Positions 13,260-26,700 of a DNA stretch of 64,000 nucleotides are shown here, one piece after another. A program made the translations under genes and the position numbers. How positions within the stretch are numbered: position 1 is the first letter of the stretch; the number at the start of each line of letters is the position of its first letter. This DNA is from Polytrichum commune (Eukaryota > Streptophyta > Polytrichopsida > Polytrichales > Polytrichaceae), in assembly GCA_950295325.1 (NCBI GenBank), contig OX485806.1, forward strand, positions 17,980,001-18,044,000, in the 5' to 3' direction. Under the pieces are notes generated by a model that worked only from the letters and a program-made list of their open reading frames with translations, did not search any database and was not told the origin of the DNA.

Positions 13260-13840
13260 AATTATCAAAGGTCATTGATAATGAGTCATAAGAAGGCCAT
13301 ATAGATCCCCCTCCCCCCCCCCCCCTCCCCTTTATGTTGACTATTGAATCCAGAATAGTTAATTGATTTTGAGCACATAGCCTAATCTTTGTTAAAGCAC
13401 AGGGTGTCTTTTTGTTGTCTGTTCTTAGATATGCACGTAACCACCCACCACTCAGAATATAGGAGTCTACTTAAATAAGTAACTAAATTAGGCCCACTTA
13501 CCTTATGCAAGCCTTCTAGGGTCATTTTCCAGAATTGGACAACGATGTTTGAGTGATTTGTGGTTAGTTTTGGATATGAGAATGGATACCAAAAAGGCAT
13601 CATGTGTCCATAGAGATTGGGCTACGTGTTCAAAGTTTGCTAAGCATTCTAGTTTTGATACCTAGTCAACATAATTGGGGAAAGGTCAGTATGACCAATT
13701 AATGAGCTCAAGAAACTTCACTTTGATAATGAATAAGATATTAGGAAGGTGAAAACATACCAAGCTATATCACAACATGTAAATGATTAATTATAGATTA
13801 TTGAACTCCAAAAATGGCATTAGAAACCATGAATTAGTCG
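13260..13840. repeat. Fold-back copy of a dispersed repeat (family R3)
   Basis: The left half (about 13290-13520) is the reverse complement of the family unit seen at 29040-29440; the right half (about 13545-13830) is in the direct orientation, so the two halves face each other. Diagnostic words are TTTGAGTGGTGTGTGGTTA-like, GATTGGACTACGTG-like and ACATAATTGGGG. A 15-18 bp C tract lies at about 13305-13325. No coding capacity is seen. Confidence 0.65.
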
Positions 13841-14503
13841 GTGGGGATGTTTGCTATTCCTCATGAATTAGCAGTTGAATTTTTTATTTTAGCACTTCTT
13901 GGGAATATTAACGTCATAGTCCATCAAGTTAGGATTATACAACCTTCAACCTAATAGGGTCACTTATATTTTAACCCTTTATCCATGATGAATGAAATCT
14001 TATGCAATTGCCACAAAACCCAAGCCAAAGATACCATGGAGTCTACACTACTCCTAAAGGACCGGGGTGTACATTGGATACATGTATATTGGATACATGA
14101 TGATTTGTACAAACTCCCAACAAGAGCTAAAAACAATATTTTCATTCGTCTAAGATTTTGATCCATATTAGCACAACCTACTAGAAAGAGGAAGTGACAA
14201 TGATGATCAGATATAAGTGGTAAGAATTAAGTCTAGATTATTTATACAAGCTCAAACATTCCTATAATTTGTTCTACATATACATTTGCTTCCAATTGGA
14301 ATAAAGTACATATGATACGTGGCCTTATTTTTCACTTTTAGCTAAATATATCAAGAAGCCACCTTGGAACCCCTTTGTATGACATCTTGATGCTCATAAT
14401 GGGCCTCACAAAACCTTGAAGGTTTAAGTCATCCATTAGGAACATGAAAGCATCGTGAGCTATTTTATAGCTTGAAAATGGTAGTTTCTATGTTGACAAC
14501 AGC

Positions 14504-15064
14504 CACAGGTAGGTCACTCTAAGGCATTTTTGTGCACCACGTGCGGCTGGGGGTTTTTTGTTTTGGGGCTATTTACCTTCAAGGGTTGAATTAAAGCCTC
14601 CCTATAATTACTTAAATTTCAAAAATGGCCCATTTGTTTGCACCCTTCCATTACTTATATTGTCCAAGTCACTGCAATTTTTTGTACTCTATATTCCTTT
14701 TAAGTAATAAAAGCTAATCTACTTCCTAATGCATTGACGAATGTTAAGGGAAACCATGGAAACAAAGAAGGGTGCAAACAGTAATATCATTGCAAACAAA
14801 GTTATGAAGAAAACACATAGGAGACCATAGCAAACATACTAAACATACCTTCTAGGATCCTTATCTTCAGCCCCTATATTAATTTTACAAAAAAATAATG
14901 GCCCACATTTTATGTCCATCTAACTTACTTATAATGGGATTGTCTACATTTAATGGCCCCTTCATTATTTGGAATTCCTTTATAATTTTTATTTCAAATG
15001 ATTTTAATCCTCTCTATATTATGCCGCACGTCGTTTTTAAAATGCACTAAGTGACCTACCCGTG
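14504..15064. mobile_element. hAT-type MITE, copy A (561 bp)
   Basis: Starts CACAGGTAGGTCACT and ends AGTGACCTACCCGTG; the ends are imperfect inverted repeats that continue through GTGCATTTT-like and ACGTGCGGC words for about 40 bp. It is flanked by a perfect 8-bp duplication ACAACAGC at 14496-14503 and 15065-15072, as expected for hAT insertion. There is no transposase ORF, so it is non-autonomous. It is in opposite orientation to copy B at 18530. Confidence 0.93.
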
Positions 15065-15679
15065 ACAACAGCAACGGCACTAGAGACCTTGACTTGTCTA
15101 TGGGACCAAATTGAAATGAATCGGCCCTCAATTTGTAAGAAGTTCATCTTTACAAAGGCCCTTTCATGCATGATGGATAAGTTTGCATAAACAACATGAA
15201 CCCAAGCCATTTTTTTCAGCCCAAGATGAATTTACAATTATTTAAAATTTATTAATTTTTTTTAAAAAAGTTCATTGCCATTTCACCTTGCTAATGGATG
15301 AGTCTACATAGACACCACAAAGCCCAAGCCCTCATTTTTGCCCAAAGATTCATGTCATTCATGTAAGCCAAAAGGTATTGCTCGCAAGTTTCTTCCTTTG
15401 TTAAAGTTGACTCATGAATTAGCTTCAGTGGACCCTACATTAGTTTTATGAGATTAGATTGAGATGAATGAACCACATGCATAATTCTAGAGAGGGTAGG
15501 GTTTTCTTGATCCCTTGATGTGATTTGTAAAAATCCTATTTCCACATAGAGTAGTCTTGATATTTGTGTAGGGGTTGAGTTTGTTGGTGTTGATTTGGTC
15601 CATTTATTTTGGTGTTTTAGATGACTCTTGGTAGAGTTTGGTGGTATTTTTACAAGCTCGGGCCTTCGTATCTTTCTTT

Positions 15680-15853
15680 TTTTTTCTTTTTTTTTCTTTT
15701 TTTTTTTGGAACACATGAGGCGCTTGACCACCTGACTAGTTTTTTCGTCAAAGTAGAGAGACAATTTCATGGCCATGAATCGAACTGCCAATCATTCTGT
15801 TCAGTTTGGGTACCTCTCCACCATCATCCGGTAGTTTACGGTCATCTTGGACC
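15680..15853 (-). mobile_element. tRNA-derived SINE-like copy 1 (truncated)
   Basis: Minus-strand element sharing the words CTGACTAGTTTTTTC, GAATCGAACTGCCAA and TAGTTTACGGTCATCTTGG (plus-strand spelling) with copies near 56.3 and 58.7 kb. On its own strand it carries a box-B-like AGTTCGATTC. A 30-base T-rich run on the plus strand at 15679-15708 sits at its 3' side, that is a poly(A) tail, which supports retroposition. Confidence 0.65.
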
Positions 15854-18239
15854 AAGCCTTCGTATTTTTGATGAGCTAGCTTAACATATATTGCTTGAGT
15901 CTCTTAAAAGAAACCCCATCAAACTTTCTCCTCACCAAAAGCATGATGATATGTAGCCTAGATGAGCTCTTTGATCTATTGGAAGCAAATGTATTTTTCT
16001 TCAATAGTAACATATTGTTCTTGTTTTGCATTTAAATGGTTCTACCATTGTTGGACAAGTATCGTTTCTTTTTAACACCATTCAAAATGAGGATATCTTA
16101 TTTTTTTCATACTCATAGGATATGGGTATTTGAGGATGTTTCCTTTTTTTTATACCATTCATAACTATATATCATGTAGCAAGAACCTTCAAGGTAAACT
16201 GCCCTAGCATACATATGGTTTACAGCGATACTGATCCAAATAATAACTTAACTACCAATATTTGACTAGTACCATATCATAATGTTGATACTCATGGGTA
16301 AGTTCTTTGATACCACTACAATGTTTATAGTATTTAGTGTTGCATGCACAATAGTGTCACTTACCCTATGTTGAGTTGTAATATGCTAAGTTACAATAAT
16401 GATCAACAACTTGATCATTAGTGTCACCTCATGACACTTGGTGTTCAGGTAAGCTTACTAATATCTTTGCATGAGTATGTTCAATAATGTCATGAGGTGT
16501 ATGCCTATGTTACACAATAATCTACAAGTTGACTAAAAATGTATACAAATGACATTTGGCATCAGTATGCTCAAGAATATCGCCTTGCATACTAAAATGT
16601 AAACACATGACACTAAGTCTTGCCATTAGTATCCTCAATTATATATTCCCTTGCATACTAAGTAGTATCATCTCAAGTATCCAACTATGTTATGCTCAAT
16701 GTCTTAATGTCACTAATATTTCACTAAAAAAATTACTTTTTTGGCAAATAATATCATATTGGCAAATTCGCGAACATGACACTTTAAGACTTCTAAGGAT
16801 CTAGTTTAGGCCCTTTACAAATAGCGTACGTGGCACTAAATACCATAAATAGTGCAATAACATTCAAATTTTCTAAAAGACAAAGTAAACGTACCTAATT
16901 AAAATATACCCGTGAACAACATCACAGTAGGTATAAAGGGAGTCATTCATTAACACTCATTTCAAGCACTAGAACATATTCAAACACCCCCAATTGAGAC
17001 AAAATAGTTTATGAAAAATCATACATCGAATAACCATCAAATACCTCACGTACCTAATGCTAAACAAATGGAAATTGGAGAATAAACAAGCCCTTGTGGA
17101 CCCACCATAGACAACCCCTAGTTACAACCGCCCACCTTTCAGAGGAAAAAATGAGTCCTACTTGGAAACTTGATAAAACATGATCAAGGCAAGGAATAAT
17201 CAGGCTCCCATTCACTTTCAAATACAAAAACACCAATGTTCTTTTATTATATTTTATTTATATACCTAATTGAAATATGAGTGAGATTGATTCATTTAAA
17301 TAAATGATACCAAACACCCATTCTACGAGATCACACACTTCCTTCATGACCAATTCATTTAAGCTATAAATACATATCCGACTAAATCTTCACGTAGGAG
17401 GTGGCAAAGACTTTTTCACGCGCATGCAACCAAGTATACTACTAGAAATAACATGATGTCCTCAAAAAACAATAGATTAAACTACAAGTGCTCAATCTCC
17501 TCACCTCAATCTTACATGTGTCACATATTCTCCACAACTTTTGGCAATGGTTGCGTATGTTACTCAACCATACCCCCACCACCTAAAGCTACATTGCCTA
17601 GGCATCTAATTTAATGTGGACCACACTATTTGTCATCAACTATGTAAACAATCTCTTAATTAGTGGGACCACACTATTTGTCATTGATCATGTAAACAAT
17701 CTCATAATCACTGCGTGACAACCAATGAATGTGGCATGTGACACTTGTTGCTATAAGACAAAGTTATGAAAGCCACTCTAAGGTAAGTGGACCCAATGCA
17801 GTCCTATCTTAATCGAAGTTTCATGTTTCATAGGCATGTGGTTAGGTGTGGCACTGTGGATCTAAGAATGACCACCAAAATAACGTAAGTTTAAAGGGCA
17901 TTGAACTACATGCTAAAGGCATATTAATTATTTTAGGTTTAGTGGTCAACATAATTAGGGGAACATCTATGCCAATCGAAGAAAACAAACTTTCACTTTG
18001 AGAATGAAGAAGGTATTCATACACCCTCCAAAATTAGGAGGATAATGGCTAATAGTTAGGGTAAGTGGGTCTTAAGACATACACTTTGAGCTCTAGATCC
18101 ATATCTCAAAGGATGTGAAACACACAATTAGTTCAAGGTGATTAGCAAATCCAAATCATGCAAGCATGTAGCCACTTTCCTCACGACTTTTGGAGCTTAT
18201 AGGCTTGTCTTATTCATTTATCAAAGTTAACATTGTCTT
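15854..18239. other. AT-rich spacer without a recognisable gene
   Basis: No exon-like blocks seen on either strand. A diverged half-copy of repeat R3 lies near 17815-18060. A segment at 16330-16400 with GTGTCACTTACCCTA recurs at about 40530 in the last DCL4 intron, so it is repetitive too. Confidence 0.5.
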
Positions 18240-19220
18240 TCTAATTAAACGATCATATAGGTCCCCCCCCCCCCACACACACACACAATTATGTTAAGTA
18301 TTGAGCCTAGAATGAGTTAAAAAAAAAATTGAGCATGTAGTCTTATCTCTCTTAATGACATGTCTTTTTTATGTCCATTCTTAGATCCACACCTATCCAC
18401 ACACCACTCAAATATAGGTGTCAATTAAGATAAGTGACCAAATCACACCACCACTTTCATTCATTCACTTTTATCTACCAAATCCAAAAACATACATGAA
18501 AAAGACATGGGTTCAAAAGAGATTGGACTCACGGGTAGATCACTTAGTGCATTTTAAAAACGACGTGCGGCGTAATATAGAGAGGATTAAAATCATTTGA
18601 AATAAAAATTATAAAGGAATTCCAAATAATGAAGGGGCCATTAAATGTAGACAATCCCATTATAAGTAAGTTAGATGGACATAAAACATGGGCCATTATT
18701 TTTTTGTAAAATTAATATAGGGGCTGAAGATAAGGATCCTAGAAGGTATGTTTAGTATGGTATGTAAATGGGTTTAGGACTCACGGGGATGGATGATAAT
18801 TGGGATTTTCGTCTATCCAAAAATGGATTAAAAGGAATATAGAGTACAAAAATTTACAGTGACTTGGACAATATAAGTAACGGAAGGGTGCAAACAAATG
18901 GGCCATTTTTGAAATTTAAGTAATTATAGGGAGGCTTTAATTCAACCCTTGAAGGTAAATAGCCCCAAAACAAAAAAACCCCCAACCGCACGTGGTGCAC
19001 AAAAATGCCTTAGAGTGATCTACCCGTGATTGGACTATGTGTTCAAAATTTGCTAACCATTATAGGCTTAGTCGTAAACATGATTGAGAGGACCTATATG
19101 AACACTTAATGAACACAAGAACCTTCACTTTGATAATAGATAAAATATTCATCTGACCTCCAAAAATAATGAGGCAAATGGGTAGGGACACAATTTGGAT
19201 TTGCTACATTGATTATCCCA
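18240..19220. repeat. Fold-back R3 copy interrupted by hAT MITE copy B
   Basis: The left arm (about 18250-18521) is in reverse and the right arm (19037-19200) in direct orientation, as in the copy at 13260-13840. The hAT MITE at 18530-19028 lies exactly within the word GATTGGACT of the right arm, so the MITE arrived later. A C tract (about 18262-18275) followed by an AC run occurs at the same place as in the first fold-back copy. Confidence 0.65.
18530..19028. mobile_element. hAT-type MITE, copy B (499 bp)
   Basis: Begins CACGGGTAGATCACTTAG and ends GAGTGATCTACCCGTG. It has a perfect 8-bp target duplication ATTGGACT at 18522-18529 and 19029-19036. Its sequence is the reverse complement of copy A apart from a replaced central segment, so the two 4-kb-apart copies could pair in a long transcript. 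No coding capacity. Confidence 0.93.
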
Positions 19221-19625
19221 ATGGGTGCGTGTGGCATTAATTCCCAAAAAAGGCTTTGTTTTGCCAAGTCTCAAAATTAGTGTGGGCTGAATTTTTATTG
19301 AATGGTACTAAGTTTATGAAAATTAGTGCATGTTCATAAGGTGCTTGTAGAGCGATATGAAAAATTAAATGCAAACACATGCTTGTCAATGAATAATGCT
19401 AGGATGAATAATGTTCAATACTTTAGCAAATTGTTGCTATGAATAGTGTTTTTAGTAAATTAATGGCGAGATGTATAATGCTTCCTATATCCTTTTGTTG
19501 ACACTAATTTCATAGCGTAAAGAAATTTAGCATCACCTTCACTAAAATCCCGCACGCACTATAAGGTCTCCCTCACTAATTGGGATAATTAGTGTAATCA
19601 TCTCGTACTAATTATGTCTTTCATA
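19205..19625. repeat. Dispersed repeat rich in ACTAATT words, copy 1
   Basis: Shares CAAGTCTCAAAATTAGTG, GACACTAATTTCATA and CCCTCACTAATT-type words, in the same order, with 54120-54590. The inner words are partly inverted (CACTAATT and AATTAGTG), suggesting a degraded fold-back DNA element. Confidence 0.5.
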
Positions 19626-20212
19626 CCATTCAAGAAGTGGTTTGGAGTTTTAAATGTATGTTAAAGGCCCACCTACCTTATGATACATCTACCTTAATTA
19701 ACATTATTATGGCACATCAATTCTAACGCCACACAAAATCAAATATATGTTACAATGTAACTTTTGCAGTTACATAGTGATAGGAATTACTACACTAAAC
19801 ATTGTATTTAGTATCACTTACTAGTTGGAATTACAAAATGCTATAACTGTTTATTGTATATCTCATCTTTTGCCAACAAAGGTCACATTGGTTGTTTGGA
19901 CATTATAGAACATTAACATCTTTACTAGGTAGCAAATTGCATTACTAGTACAAAGATATAGCAATGCGTAAGTCCAACTAGTAAGTCACACTAAATACAT
20001 TACTAGTATGTACTGTACCTACCTTCTCCTCCTAACAAGTTACTACTACCCAGCCTCCACTATTTAAAATTAATTGTTGTCGGTACCTAGAGACTCATCC
20101 AAATATCTCGTAGCCTCATTTTCAATTTCAACTTTCATCTACTAACTGTCATCTAACTTACTAAACTTTCATCCACTCTCGAATTGCTTCGAGGCTCGCG
20201 ACGGCTTGCTCT

Positions 20213-20509
20213 TCACGCACATGGATGTCGAACCGCCGATTCCTCTTGATGAATTCTCACATAAAACGGTGTACTTATGTAAGCTTCAATTTCGTCGATC
20301 TTCTCATTAACGAGATCCTTGAATTTATTAGGTGGGAAGCTGATGAAATTCTGAAACTTGTGAGCTTCGAAGCTTAAAGTGCGAGCGTTGCATTCGATCA
20401 ATCGATCACACACTCGGATTATCATCTGCAAGTTTCCTCTTTGCACAAGTGAGTTTTGGGACTTTCTTTTGAGCTGGAAGCTGAAATTTTCAATGCGAAA
20501 TGTGTACAT
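20213..20509 (-). CDS. Small unassigned ORF (98 aa), divergent from DCL4
   Basis: A single open frame of 98 codons starting MYTFRIENFSFQL and containing CDRLIECNARTLSFEAHKFQ and KFKDLVNEKIDEIEAYIS. I do not recognise it. In favour of a gene: a TATA-like GCTATATAACC on the minus strand at about 20609-20618, roughly 100 bases before the ATG, and a balanced, helical composition unlike the surrounding AT-rich spacer. Against it: no homologue known to me, short length and a repeat-rich neighbourhood. It starts 288 bases from the DCL4 ATG on the opposite strand, so the two would share a bidirectional promoter. It could also be a decayed exon of a captured gene. Confidence 0.35.
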   Translation of the reverse strand: MYTFRIENFSFQLKRKSQNSLVQRGNLQMIIRVCDRLIECNARTLSFEAHKFQNFISFPPNKFKDLVNEKIDEIEAYISTPFYVRIHQEESAVRHPCA

Positions 20510-20797
20510 GAAATGGGAGATGTGAGATGTGAGATGTGAAATGTGAACTTTGCAATTTACAATGTGGGAAGGTTGAGGGTTGGAAGAACTTGAGCGTTGA
20601 GCTTGAAGGTTATATAGCAGGGCAAAAGGATTAAGCTTAAGTCCTAAATTTTTTGTGTGAGGATTTCTTCACTCCCTTAGTGCCCTCAGGCTTCTCGCAA
20701 TTTTTGTACTCTTAAAGGCACTTGCGAACCATCATAAATTTCAACATAATCTTAACATAAATTTCAACTGTGTCAGAACTTCCAGCAGCGGGTCTTG
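20510..20797. promoter_or_regulatory. Divergent spacer: candidate shared promoter of the small ORF and DCL4
   Basis: 288 bp between opposed start codons. It holds a TATA-like box for the minus direction (about 20609-20618) and a short direct repeat of GAGATGT units (about 20517-20545). No clear TATA box is seen for the plus direction. DCL4 may have further leader or coding sequence upstream, since the frame before its ATG stays open for at least ten codons. Confidence 0.35.
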
Positions 20798-23700
20798 ATG
20801 AATTCTGGGAGCTCGGGAGAATGGAGCGAGGAAATCGAAACTATGAGTCCAGCAACGGAACCTGAAATCATGATTCCTCGCAGGTATGTGACGAAATGCT
20901 TTTCTTGCCGAGGTTTGAATCTCAGGTTTTGTTTCTTTTTGGTTTTTTTGGCGCCATTCGGTTCGCTCACATCGGTGATATGAATTGGATAGCGCAGTTT
21001 GCTAATTTGGAGCGAGTGTTTGTGGATTTTGGAAGTTTATGAAATTGCTGCATGGGTTATGCAAAATAATGGCATACCAGGTCACAATTGTTGGGTTGGA
21101 ATTGTGATCAAGGATTTTAGGGTTCTGGGGTCACAGAAAGTTCTGGTGATGAATGAGCATGTTCTAGGTGCATGTGAGAAAACAAAAGTGGCTCTTTACT
21201 CTCATTTTCATGTCAACAAAATATATTTAGCTGTGATGCTTGGTAGCATGTGTAGTCATCATAGATGATGCATTGATGGAGCTTCACGAATGCAAGCGTA
21301 ATTGAGGTGATTACCCTGTTTGTCTTCGATGTTCTCAAGCAAAGTTAAAAAGTTCTGGTAACATAAGAGGTCAAAGTTCTTGTTGTAGCAGGTCATGTAA
21401 GTGAGCAATTAATTAAAGTCGATACTTGAAGATTTTAAATTGCTGAGTCAGGTTTTAAGAGAAAAGCCCCTTCTGGTAAATATGTGACCTGTAAGATTTG
21501 AGAGAGAGTGTAGGTATCAGCTGGAGTTCCTGGAGCAAGCAAAAAAGGAGAATACAATTGTGTACTTGGAGACAGGATGTGGGAAAACGCATATTGCAGT
21601 GATGCTGCTACAACATTTTTCCCATCTCATTCGCAAGCCAAAAAAAGGCATTGCGGTCTTCCTGTGCCCAACTGTGTTCCTTGTTCACCAGGTATTTCAC
21701 ACGGATTTGGATGTTTTATGGATAAGGTGTGAATGAATCCATTCTTTCAAGTTTTACAGGTGCTACTAATTTGGGGTCTTTTTGTTGGTCCTCAGCACTT
21801 TTGCCAGTGGTAAGTGATGTAGAGTTTAGTGTATGAAAAAGTGTCCAATCATCAGCAAGACCTGAATTGTACTCTTAATTTTCTCATCCTTAATTTGTGA
21901 AATTTTGTTGCAATTAAACTTCTGGGCGTACAGCAAGCAAAAGTTGTTGGAAAGCACACTGATCTGAAAGTGGGCAGCTATACTGGTGACATGAATGTTG
22001 ATGCCTGGAAGCTCCAGACATGGGAGCAAGAAATGGAAAAATGCGAGGTTTGCCTCTTCTCTCTGCATTAATTGCTGAAAGCAAAATGTCTCAAATGGTC
22101 ATATATTGATGCTTGTGTGAAGTTTTGACCAAAGAACCTGGAATGAGGTGTTCGTCTTAATCCATTTATGCGCTGTTTTTCTAAGCAATGCTTTGGTTGA
22201 CCCATTTTAAGTTCACTTTAACAGAAGCTATTGCTTTGTTTGCTTTAATGATGGCGTTTTCATACTACTTGTCTTTCAACTTTTTGGTGCTGGAAATTCT
22301 GGGGGAAAAAAACCTATTCTTTTGCACAAAATATAGATGTATTACTTCCTAAAATGGGCACCTTAGGGGTGAACGATTCTTTTCTGTGGACTTTCATTTG
22401 AGAGTGAGGTATGGGAAAAAAGAGCCCTGCATTTTGCATGGAACTGGGGCATGCAGCAAACCAACAAAACATTAAAGGACACAAAAGATGTCCTGAGATT
22501 CAGCCATGTGACGTAGCGGTAGCTAGTTTGTGCTATATTTCAGAGCAAGCACTTTCTTTCTAGATAATAACCTTGCATTTTTTTAAGGTTGTATGAGCTG
22601 GCTTGAGGTTTGCATTCTTTGTTTTCTGAGAAATTATGATTGATTGATCTCCATACTTGTACTTCTTGTGCTTTGAAGCCTTCAATCAACCTTTTTCTCC
22701 TTTCTGGAGGTTGAGAGGACATTGTCCTTTTTACGCAGGTCTTTGTGATGACACCGCAAATAATGCTCCAGAATCTACACCATTGCTTCATGCGAATGGA
22801 CTGTATAGAAGTTTTGATTTTCGACGAGTGTCACCATACAGGAGGGCGTCATCCATATGCCTGCATTATGCGGGTATGGTTTCTAAAGTGCCATTGTGTA
22901 TACTGTGTTTACGCAACTTGCAGTTATCAATCTCACAAAGTTCTCTGAAAATAAGATCAATAAGCCTGATCCTTCCTTGCATTGGATTTGTTGAGAATAC
23001 TTGTTCATAATCCCTGTCATGATCAAAGCTCATCCATGATAGGGCTGTGGATGCTTTAAATAGGAATTCTACCATACACGCACTCAAGACACATCCTACA
23101 AGCTCCCTAGAATACTCGGAATGACTGCCTCTCCAATCGATGGGAAAGGTGAGCCTCTTCTAGACTCTGTGAAACCACTTGAAATTCCTCTCAACCCTGA
23201 AAGTTTCAAGGGGCTCGATGTATGGCCTATATACACAATTTTTACGAATCTCACCAAGTCTTAAAATCAGATTCCTTCTATCAATGGTTTTGAAACTTTA
23301 TTTAGTGCATTACCTTATGTGAAGGGGGAAAATATACTCACATGTGACATTGATGATCAAAATATTAAGTATATATTTGCATTCAAGTGCACCCAAGTTG
23401 TGTATTCAAATCCCAAAATTTCAATCACGTTAAAATCGTCAAATGATCTGAAAAGTGCACTTGATCAGTCGTGTCAAAGTTCAGATAGGGTCACCTTTGA
23501 CACGATTAGCTACAAATGGAAGCATGTAGTTCAAATAAACATATATGTAGCTAAATTATGAAATGCCCATATCTCCCTTGATATTGGTCGTTTTCTCATC
23601 AGACCAGCACTATTAAATTATCTTGGAAAATTTGAGTAGGGTCGTATTACAGGTGTGTGTGTGTTGTTTTATCTATTATATAGTAGATATATGTTGAAGA

Positions 23701-26700
23701 AGAATTGTTTGCAGCAAGAAATATCAATTGTAATACATATTTGATTGTGCAGTCGATCCTTACGGAAACAACATTGACAGAGAATTGGATAAAATTGAGA
23801 GCTTGCTGCATGCTAAGGTACTGCTTATCTTTGTACCCTTATAAATAAGCTCAGGTAAACAAGTATGTTTTTTTTAGCAAGATGATTATTTATGGGATTT
23901 TCTGGGTATTTTATCTGCAGTTGTATATCGTGAAGGAGCGGTCCGAGCTTGATTCTGTGGTGCATCATCCAAAAGAGAAAATTGAATACTATGAATCGTC
24001 ATATGGGACCCATAATACAACTCAGCTATTTGTAATTGCTCTTTTGGAGCTCAAAAACGAAGTAAGAACAACACTAGATGTGTTTTGTAAATTTGTGGTC
24101 AGATTTAGACTTGCTTTTGTCATCTTGTCACAAAGTTGACCATGGGTGTCCACATTTGAAGGCTTTTGTGCTTTTTGAGACGAACTCCAGGTAATAGAGT
24201 TATCCTCGAATGCAACAGGACTTCTTGTTGGGAGTTAGTCCCCTATGCTTTCTTATTGGTGGTTTTGCATAAAATATCAATGATTTCTTTCCACTTGTGG
24301 TGCATGCTTGGAGGTAGTGTTCGAATTAGAATGAAGTAGAGCAATCTATTTCGGTTCAGTGAATGCCAAACTCATTTTAGCACCTCTTGGCATGCCAAAA
24401 TGAGTATGGCCCTCAATGAAGTGATATATAATGTTTCTTGCTCAAACCTCCACACTACCTCCACGCATGCACTGTAAAGTTACCAAAAATGGGAGGTGTT
24501 ATATGCAAAACAACAACTTCCCGACCAGGAGTAATGTTGTGTCAGAGGGTAACCCTAATCCTTCAAAATTTATAGCTACTTTGAGTAGTTAAGGTCTTCT
24601 AGTGCTTGTTTTGGTGCATTTAATTATTAGGTCTTGCTTTTCGTGTATTTAGCATCTAATGAGTTTTATTTGTTCAGTATATAGGGAAGTTGTTGGGTGC
24701 CTTAAACAATAAAGTGGACGCTAAGGTGGACAAGAAGATGGTGAAACATATTGAGAAGCTTCACAACTCACTGAGTTACTGTGCATGGGAGCTTGGCCTT
24801 AAGTGTGTCCAGGAAGTAATTATCTAAAAACTCTTTTGTCATATATTCTGAGGTTTAGTTCCATGTCAAGTTTGTAATAAATAGAAGTCATCAAAACAAT
24901 GGTTGCCATTGTTATGGTTATTAAATTCTTGGATAGAAATCTACAGTTTCATCCAGTTCATTTTGTTATACCCAGTCAATACTTTTTTCTTCTGTGCACT
25001 ACAAGCATCACTTTTCTGATGTCCACACTGTTTTGCATTTTCAAGCTGTAAAATTGGTAGTGCATGTGCAGGCACTGAAGATTTCTGTGGCCAAATATAA
25101 TAGCAACGGGGAAATCAAATCAAATAAAAAAACAGAAGGAAAGATGGATTTTTTGCGTCAAGCACACAGTAGGCTTGAAGTGTTGCTTTCTGAAGGTTCA
25201 TATATCACACCTCCTGATATGTTAATGGTATCTTACAAAGTATACAGGTTATATCATAGAATGCAATCATAAGAGCAGTTTTACTTATTTAACTTTCATC
25301 CTAGTTGGAACCCGCCAAAGCTCAAATACAGAGGAATCTTGTACCTTGAATCCACAGGAAATATAAATTTTTTGAGAACAACTGAGAAACAGGAAGCTTT
25401 TTCTGTAATCTGAAACATATTAAAATTTGTTTGGATTTTGAGGAGCTTCAACTGAGATGGACGAAACCAAATGTTGTGTTAATTGCAGAGAAGAGTTCAA
25501 GCTCCGAAGCTTCGCTTAATGAAGGTTCTGGCTCTCTGCATTTGTCTTCAAAGGTCCACACTTTGATCAGCATACTTCAACGCTACAGGTTACATTTTGG
25601 CACATTTTTTGCAGTAGTAAATTTAACCCATATTAAGAATTGTGCAAGTTCTTAGATTAATGCAATGTACTCCAAATAAAGTGATACTGATGTCAGATGC
25701 GTCCAAATATGGAAACTTAACATCAAACTTAATCATGTGTTTGATGTTGTGTCTTACTTGAAATCGAGCATTGCTTGTAATAGAGTAACATACTAGATGA
25801 TGTTTGACATATGGTCACAAATTGGCACAAACGGTACAAATATCCATTATGGTTCAATTTGGTAACTTGTAGAGCCCAGATTGGGTTTTATTAAATATCA
25901 GAGTATAGGGATTGGATGAATTCTATGATGCCTTCTATCTCTGCACATTTCACGAATTCCAACTTTTTTGTCCCACTGTATTTGAGGAGGCATTAGCCTT
26001 CTGTGATAGCTACATAGAAAGAAAAGAAAAAATTATATATGTATGTATATATTGATTGTGTGTGTGTTTGTGCGCGCATGTGTTTTTTTATGTCACTGTT
26101 GAACACTAATAAAATGATTTGAACTGCAGGAATGATTTGAAGGACATGAGATGCATTATATTTGTAGAGAGAAAAATAACGACACGCGTTCTCGCGAGCC
26201 TCTTGGGAGACATAGATTTTCTATCTCAGCTGCGTTTTAAACCACTTGCGGGGAAAAGTGCAGGCTTGAATGAGATGAATCGAAAGAATCAACAGCTCAT
26301 CGTTGATTCCTTTCGAAATGGCGAGGTGGGTGTCAATAATGCCAGCCTGTCAAACATTTCCTAGTAAATTGACAATGTGCCCGAAAGGCAATGTTGGAAA
26401 GCAATCATTATTATACTGCCCTTGACAAGTCCTGCATTTTATAGGTTTCAAGAAATTGTTTACGATGTGTAACATAGAAAATTGGTTTCCAGAATCTTGA
26501 ATCCGCTAAGTGTTTGCAGGAACTAAATAGGCTTCTCACCTTCTCTTTTGGCCAAAACGAAGAAGGCACTGCCAATTGCCAAAACACTAGGAGGCTCATA
26601 TTGCAGAACCAAAAACTAATGTCATTAACCATGGAAATGACATATCAGGTCTAGTGTAAATTTACATGTCGATTCAAGAATGTAAGGAAACATGAGGAAT

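Noticed and set aside
13300-13330. C tract as an assembly gap or artefact
   Set aside because: A C tract recurs at the matching position of the second fold-back R3 copy (about 18262-18275), so it is probably part of the repeat.
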